64,000 nt of DNA from Oscillospiraceae bacterium (lineage in GTDB: Bacteria > Bacillota > Clostridia > Oscillospirales > Acutalibacteraceae): assembly GCA_015066225.1 (NCBI GenBank), contig SVOT01000006.1, positions 35,287 through 99,286 of the forward strand. The letters are read 5' to 3'. Of the stretch, positions 60,646 to 64,000 are shown one piece after another (position 1 is the first letter of the stretch; each line of letters starts with the position of its first letter). The translations under genes were made by a program, and so were the position numbers. Below the pieces are notes generated by a model, which saw only the letters and a program-made list of their open reading frames with translations, was not told the DNA's origin and did no database searches.

Positions 60646-62387
60646 TGCGAAACCTCCCCGCTAATTATTTTTATTGCGCCGAATTTACAGTTATCAACAC
60701 ATTGTGAACAGCGCACACATTTCTCAGAATCAATAACAAAGGGCTTTTTTAGAGTTCCGCTGATTGCCCCAACGGGACATTTTTTACTGCAAAGAGAACA
60801 CCCTCTGCACAAATCCTCGTTAATTTCAAATCTTATAAGCGCAGTACATTTACCCGCAGGGCAAGTTTTTTCATTAATGTGCGCCTCATATTCATCTCTG
60901 AAATATTTAACAGTTGTAAGAACGGGATTCGGGGCAGAATTACCCAAACCGCAAAGAGCACCGGTTTTTATGCTTTCACCAAGCTCAACGAGCAAGTCTA
61001 TATCCTCAGGTTTGCCCTCGCCTGCAACAATTCTTTTAAGAATTTCAAGCATTCTTGTTGTACCTATACGGCAGGGAACACACTTTCCGCAGCTTTCTTT
61101 ACTTGTAAAATCCATAAAGAATTTCGCCATATCCACCATACAGGTTTTTTCATCCATAACAATCATACCGCCCGAGCCCATAATTGCGCCGGTTTTAGCG
61201 ATTGAATCGTAATCAATAACAGTGTCAAGCATATTTTCGGGTATGCATCCGCCTGACGGCCCACCCATCTGAACCGCCTTGACACCTGCGTCGTTTTTAA
61301 TGCCGCCGCATATACCGAAAACAATATCACGTATGGTCAAGCCCATTGGGACTTCGACAAGACCGCCCCTTTTTACTCTGCCCGCAAGGGCAAAAACCTT
61401 TGTGCCCTTGCTGTCGTTTGTTCCGAGCTTAGCAAAGGCGTCACCACCGTTTTCGATTATCCACGATACGTTTGCAAAGGTTTCAACGTTATTTATATTT
61501 GTGGGCTTATTTCTGAAGCCCCTCTGTGCGGGGAAGGGCGGTTTTGTAACAGGCATACCTCTGTTACCACCCAAGGATGCCAGCAACGCAGTCTCTTCAC
61601 CGCAAACGAAAGCACCTGCACCCATCATTATTCTGAAATCAAAAGAAAATTCACTGCCAAAAATATTTTCACCGAGAATGCCTTTTTCGTGCATTTGCTT
61701 AATCGCAAGCTCAAGTCGTCTGACAGCAAGGGGGTATTCTGCACGGACGTAAATAATACCCATAAAAGCACCTACAGCTATACCTGCTATCATCATACCC
61801 TCAAGCACTCTGTGGGGATCGCCCTCCAGCACTGCACGGTCCATAAACGCCCCCGGGTCACCCTCGTCGGCATTGCAGACAATGTATTTTTCATCCCCCT
61901 GTGAGTTCTTTGCAGATTGCCACTTGATATATGTGGGGAAGCCTGCGCCGCCTCTGCCGCGAAGACCTGATTTTTTTATTTCTTCTATTATTCCGTCGGA
62001 GCCAACTGCAAGGGCTTTTTTCAAAGCACCGTAGCCGCCGTTTTCAATATATGAATCTATGCTTTCGGGGTCAACCTTACCGCATCCCGACAAAACAATT
62101 CTTGTCTGCCCCTGAAGAAAAGCCATATCCTCGTCAGAGAGCCTGTTTTCTTCGGGCAATTCGCCCGCAAGAACCTTTTCGGCAAGAGACGTTGCACTTT
62201 TTTCGTTAAGTCTGCCGTATATTACGCTTTCGCCGTTATCGGTTACAATCTCAACAATCGGTTCGGCAAAGCAAAGACCGTTACAACCCACCTTGAAAAC
62301 ATCTGCACCCGCTTTTTCAAGAGCATTCAAAACCGCTGTTGCTCCGGATGCTATACCGCACGAGCCATAGCCCAAAAGAAATTTCAT
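60642..62387 (-). CDS. NuoF/HydB-like NADH-binding flavoprotein subunit
   Basis: 581 residues. N-terminal thioredoxin-like domain (three cysteines visible: GSCGIASG and GCNGLC, one fewer than the usual four), then the NADH/FMN core with GRGGAGFPTYIKW, NADEGDPGAF and GAFVCGEETALL, the [4Fe-4S] site SCGKCVPCR with a distal cysteine in GALCGLG, and a C-terminal 2[4Fe-4S] ferredoxin (CRGCSLCSKKC, CVRCSQCVDNC). This is the HydB/HylB type used in soluble bifurcating complexes, not respiratory complex I, whose other subunits are absent. Overlaps both neighbours by 4 bp. Confidence 0.92.
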   Translation of the reverse strand: MKFLLGYGSCGIASGATAVLNALEKAGADVFKVGCNGLCFAEPIVEIVTDNGESVIYGRLNEKSATSLAEKVLAGELPEENRLSDEDMAFLQGQTRIVLSGCGKVDPESIDSYIENGGYGALKKALAVGSDGIIEEIKKSGLRGRGGAGFPTYIKWQSAKNSQGDEKYIVCNADEGDPGAFMDRAVLEGDPHRVLEGMMIAGIAVGAFMGIIYVRAEYPLAVRRLELAIKQMHEKGILGENIFGSEFSFDFRIMMGAGAFVCGEETALLASLGGNRGMPVTKPPFPAQRGFRNKPTNINNVETFANVSWIIENGGDAFAKLGTNDSKGTKVFALAGRVKRGGLVEVPMGLTIRDIVFGICGGIKNDAGVKAVQMGGPSGGCIPENMLDTVIDYDSIAKTGAIMGSGGMIVMDEKTCMVDMAKFFMDFTSKESCGKCVPCRIGTTRMLEILKRIVAGEGKPEDIDLLVELGESIKTGALCGLGNSAPNPVLTTVKYFRDEYEAHINEKTCPAGKCTALIRFEINEDLCRGCSLCSKKCPVGAISGTLKKPFVIDSEKCVRCSQCVDNCKFGAIKIISGEVSQ

Positions 62388-62851
62388 TTTGCCTGCTCCT
62401 TTCTGAGTTCGTTGATGATTGAAGCGACCTTATCCGGAGTAAGGTTGCCATAGGCAGTGTCGTTAATCATCATTGCAGGTGAAATACTGCAGCATCCCAG
62501 ACAAGCCACCTCTTCCCAGGAGAAGAGCCCATCCTCGGTAATATCACCCGCTTCAACGCCCAGCTCACGTTTAACCGTGTCGCCGATACGCTCAGCTCCG
62601 TTTACGTGGCAGGCTGTACCCATACATACCATAATGCGATATTTTCCCACAGGTTTAAGGCGAAAGCCCGCATAAAACGAAGCAACACCCATTATTCTGC
62701 TTGACGGAATACCTGTCTTTTCAGTTATGTATTCAACACTTTCTCTTGAAATATACCCAAAAACACCTTGAACCTCCTGCAAAACTGCAATGAGATTCTC
62801 TTCGGGATTATTGTATTTTTCTAAAATGGAATCAATGTTGGTTTTTGACAT
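62384..62851 (-). CDS. NuoE/HydC-like [2Fe-2S] subunit
   Basis: Thioredoxin-fold protein of 155 residues binding one [2Fe-2S] cluster through Cys76, Cys81, Cys117 and Cys121 (CMGTAC and CLGCC; Cys120 is extra). A helical N terminus (QEVQGVFGYI, ASFYAGFRL) is typical. The ATG at 62851 follows AGAGG; a TTG eight codons... upstream would leave no ribosome binding site. First gene of the three-gene unit, with its own promoter. Confidence 0.93.
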   Translation of the reverse strand: MSKTNIDSILEKYNNPEENLIAVLQEVQGVFGYISRESVEYITEKTGIPSSRIMGVASFYAGFRLKPVGKYRIMVCMGTACHVNGAERIGDTVKRELGVEAGDITEDGLFSWEEVACLGCCSISPAMMINDTAYGNLTPDKVASIINELRKEQAK

Positions 62852-62882
62852 TATATACGCCTCTTTTAACAATAGATATCTA

Positions 62883-62911
62883 ATTTTACAACATTATTTT
62901 CGCACTTTCAA
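62883..62911 (-). promoter_or_regulatory. Promoter of the Stn-like operon
   Basis: TTGAAA (62906-62911), 17-bp spacer, TAAAAT (62883-62888), 32 bp before the first gene. Confidence 0.7.
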
Positions 62912-62978
62912 TAGCAATTAGTGTAAAATGTATTTACTTTTCATCAAAAAAATAATACAATTCAACAAGGTGATTAAA

Positions 62979-63617
62979 TTGAAAGAATACAAATACTATT
63001 TATTTGATTTTGACGGCACTCTGTGCGATACAACGTCCGGCATTTTCAACTCCATCATTTATGCGTTGGATTGCTATGGAATCAAAGAAACCGACATTAA
63101 AAAGCTTGAATATTTTGTGGGCCCCCCGCTTTTTGAATCCTTCAAAACTGTTTACGGTGTTTCTGATGAAGATGCCGTTTGGTTAATAGCAAAATACCGC
63201 GAACGCTACAAGCTCAAGGCTGCTGAAGAATCCGAAATATACGACGGTGTTAAGGCTCTTCTTGAAAGATTAAAAAAAGGCGGTAAAAAAATTGCTGTTG
63301 CTTCATCAAAGCCAAAGGTTTTTGTTGAAGAAATATCAGCATTTCACGGCATTGACATTTATTACGACTTTATTTCAGCCGAGGATTTCAAAAACAACCA
63401 CTCAAGCAAAGAACAGCTTATAAATGCCTGCCTTGACTTTTTCGGCAACCCGCCTGAAGAACAGGTCATTATGGTTGGTGACCGGTTTTATGATATTGAC
63501 GGCGCAAAAGCCGTCGGACTTGACAGCGCAGGTGCAGTTTACGGCTTCGGAACGGCAGAAGAGCTTGAAAACGCAGGCGCAACCTACATACTCAATACAC
63601 CAAACGATTTGTATTAA
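62979..63617 (+). CDS. HAD-family hydrolase (phosphoglycolate phosphatase-like)
   Basis: Haloacid dehalogenase phosphatase, 212 residues. Nucleophile motif DFDGTLCD near residue 8, motif II around VASSKP, lysine region NHSSKEQL and the acidic motif IMVGDRFYDIDGAK; a helical cap lies between. This subgroup (Gph/YjjG-like) includes phosphoglycolate phosphatase and nucleotidases; the substrate is open. I place the start at TTG 62979, preceded by AAGGTGAT; the upstream ATG (62928) has no ribosome binding site. A structured repeat follows the stop. Confidence 0.88.
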   Translation: MKEYKYYLFDFDGTLCDTTSGIFNSIIYALDCYGIKETDIKKLEYFVGPPLFESFKTVYGVSDEDAVWLIAKYRERYKLKAAEESEIYDGVKALLERLKKGGKKIAVASSKPKVFVEEISAFHGIDIYYDFISAEDFKNNHSSKEQLINACLDFFGNPPEEQVIMVGDRFYDIDGAKAVGLDSAGAVYGFGTAEELENAGATYILNTPNDLY

Positions 63618-63623
63618 AAACAG

Positions 63624-63845
63624 GGGCTGTAAAAAAAGCGCAGACCGCACAAAACTACATAAATAAAGGGACTTTTATAGGTTTAAAGCCTATAAAAGTC
63701 CTATTTTTTAATAAAACGAAATTCTTGCGTTTTGTGCTACGAACAAACCTCGCCACTCGACGTACCTTTGTACGCCTTCGGGCAAACAAAAACAAGTCTG
63801 AAGCCTTGTTTTTGCTCGGTTTGTCCGTTCTGCATCTTTTTTCCT
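63624..63845 (+). repeat. Structured dispersed repeat, copy 2
   Basis: Same order as copy 1, again just after a plus-strand stop: CTGTAAAAAAAGCGCAGACC, hairpin GGACTTTTATAGG/CCTATAAAAGTCC (63671-63703) with T6, P1 ACGAACAAAC/GTTTGTCCGT (63739-63748, 63819-63828), P2 CGTAC-CTTT-GTACG (63761-63774), P3 CAAAAACAAG/CTTGTTTTTG (63787-63814), end CTGCATCTTTTTTCC. Stem bases differ from copy 1 in compensating pairs. Confidence 0.85.
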
Positions 63846-63873
63846 AACCCCTAAAAAGGAGCTGTAAAAAAAC

Positions 63874-64000
63874 TGAACTGCCCCAGATTGTGCAGACAGT
63901 ACAAAAAGAGCTCCTATGGTAGGCAAGATTAAATTTTAGCAACAAACTGATTTCGTTTTTCAAGCGGAGTCAGTTTTGTTTTTAATTGAATTCTTTCGTT
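63874..64000 (-). mobile_element. End of an IS3-family insertion sequence (partial)
   Basis: The 3' end of a transposase lies at the window edge. TGAACTGCCCCA at 63874-63885 is a likely terminal inverted repeat of the IS150 type, by resemblance to the TG...CCCCA ends of that group. The other end is outside the window. The flanking GGAGCT/AGCTCC pair (63858-63863, 63909-63914) spans the putative end. Confidence 0.6.
63929..64000 (-). CDS. IS3-family transposase OrfB, C-terminal 23 residues
   Basis: On the minus strand the window ends with codons for NERIQLKTKLTPLEKRNQF followed by four residues and TAA. This is the characteristic C terminus of IS3/IS150 DDE transposases (NNERIQ...L-T-P-E-R-Q pattern). 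The catalytic domain lies beyond the edge, so activity cannot be judged. Confidence 0.82.
   Translation of the reverse strand, partial: NERIQLKTKLTPLEKRNQFVAKI

Overview
The window looks like a chromosome segment of a low-to-moderate GC, Gram-positive-type anaerobe of the class Clostridia, probably an uncultured gut or rumen Oscillospiraceae/Ruminococcaceae-like organism. This rests on gene content and order: HPr with both His15 and Ser46, a ylxM-ffh-rpsP-khpA-rimM-trmD cluster, an Elp3-like radical SAM gene between rnc and smc, a PyrR-type pyr leader, a ZTP riboswitch on the pur operon, strong -35/-10 promoters with 17-bp spacers and AGGAGG-type ribosome binding sites. No rRNA, tRNA or CRISPR array was seen. 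Species assignment is inference.

Layout. 1-11925 (minus): a housekeeping run trmH-like, dprA, topA, trmFO, rnc, radical SAM, smc, ftsY (cut by the window edge). 12012-13314 (minus): infC-rpmI-rplT with its own promoter and leader attenuator. 13329-16750 (minus): rsmD, coaD, a coiled-coil protein and a membrane pseudokinase with PASTA domains. 16895-19672: a NUDIX gene (plus), uvrC and ptsH (minus). 19784-23493 (minus): the SRP/ribosome-maturation operon. 23501-25297: a hydrolase and the divergent manganese exporter mntP.

25350-36399 (minus) is a purine operon, purE-purF-like-purM-purN-purO-AICAR formyltransferase-purD-purL, led by a ZTP riboswitch with its own terminator. Directly upstream, 36456-45627 (minus), is the pyrimidine operon pyrC-carB-pyrK-pyrD-pyrF-pyrE-pyrB-pyrI, led by a PyrR-type attenuator. 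The two operons together cover most of de novo nucleotide synthesis; carA, purC and purB are not in the window, and the PurF homologue lacks the glutaminase cysteine.

45813-52124 (plus) is the most unusual unit: a tight five-gene operon of a compact glycyl-radical-enzyme activase, a glycyl radical enzyme of eliminase type, an FGGY carbohydrate kinase, a class I mannose-6-phosphate isomerase-like protein and a helical orphan protein. It suggests a radical-based dehydration or elimination step in catabolism of an unknown sugar or polyol. Further on come two small membrane proteins, the RNA-binding protein Tex, an unrecognised cytoplasmic protein, a sortase-anchored-looking protein with a cohesin-like domain, and a three-gene flavin/iron-sulfur complex (58327-62851, minus) resembling the Stn family of NADH/ferredoxin/NADP transhydrogenases. 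A HAD phosphatase and the 3' end of an IS3-family transposase close the window.

Several non-coding elements stand out: two copies of a structured repeat whose helices differ by compensatory changes (56.7 and 63.7 kb), a possibly related element after smc, a 275-bp element with 24-bp terminal inverted repeats between the ZTP riboswitch and purE, and a 102-bp unit between 17-bp direct repeats in the pyr operon.
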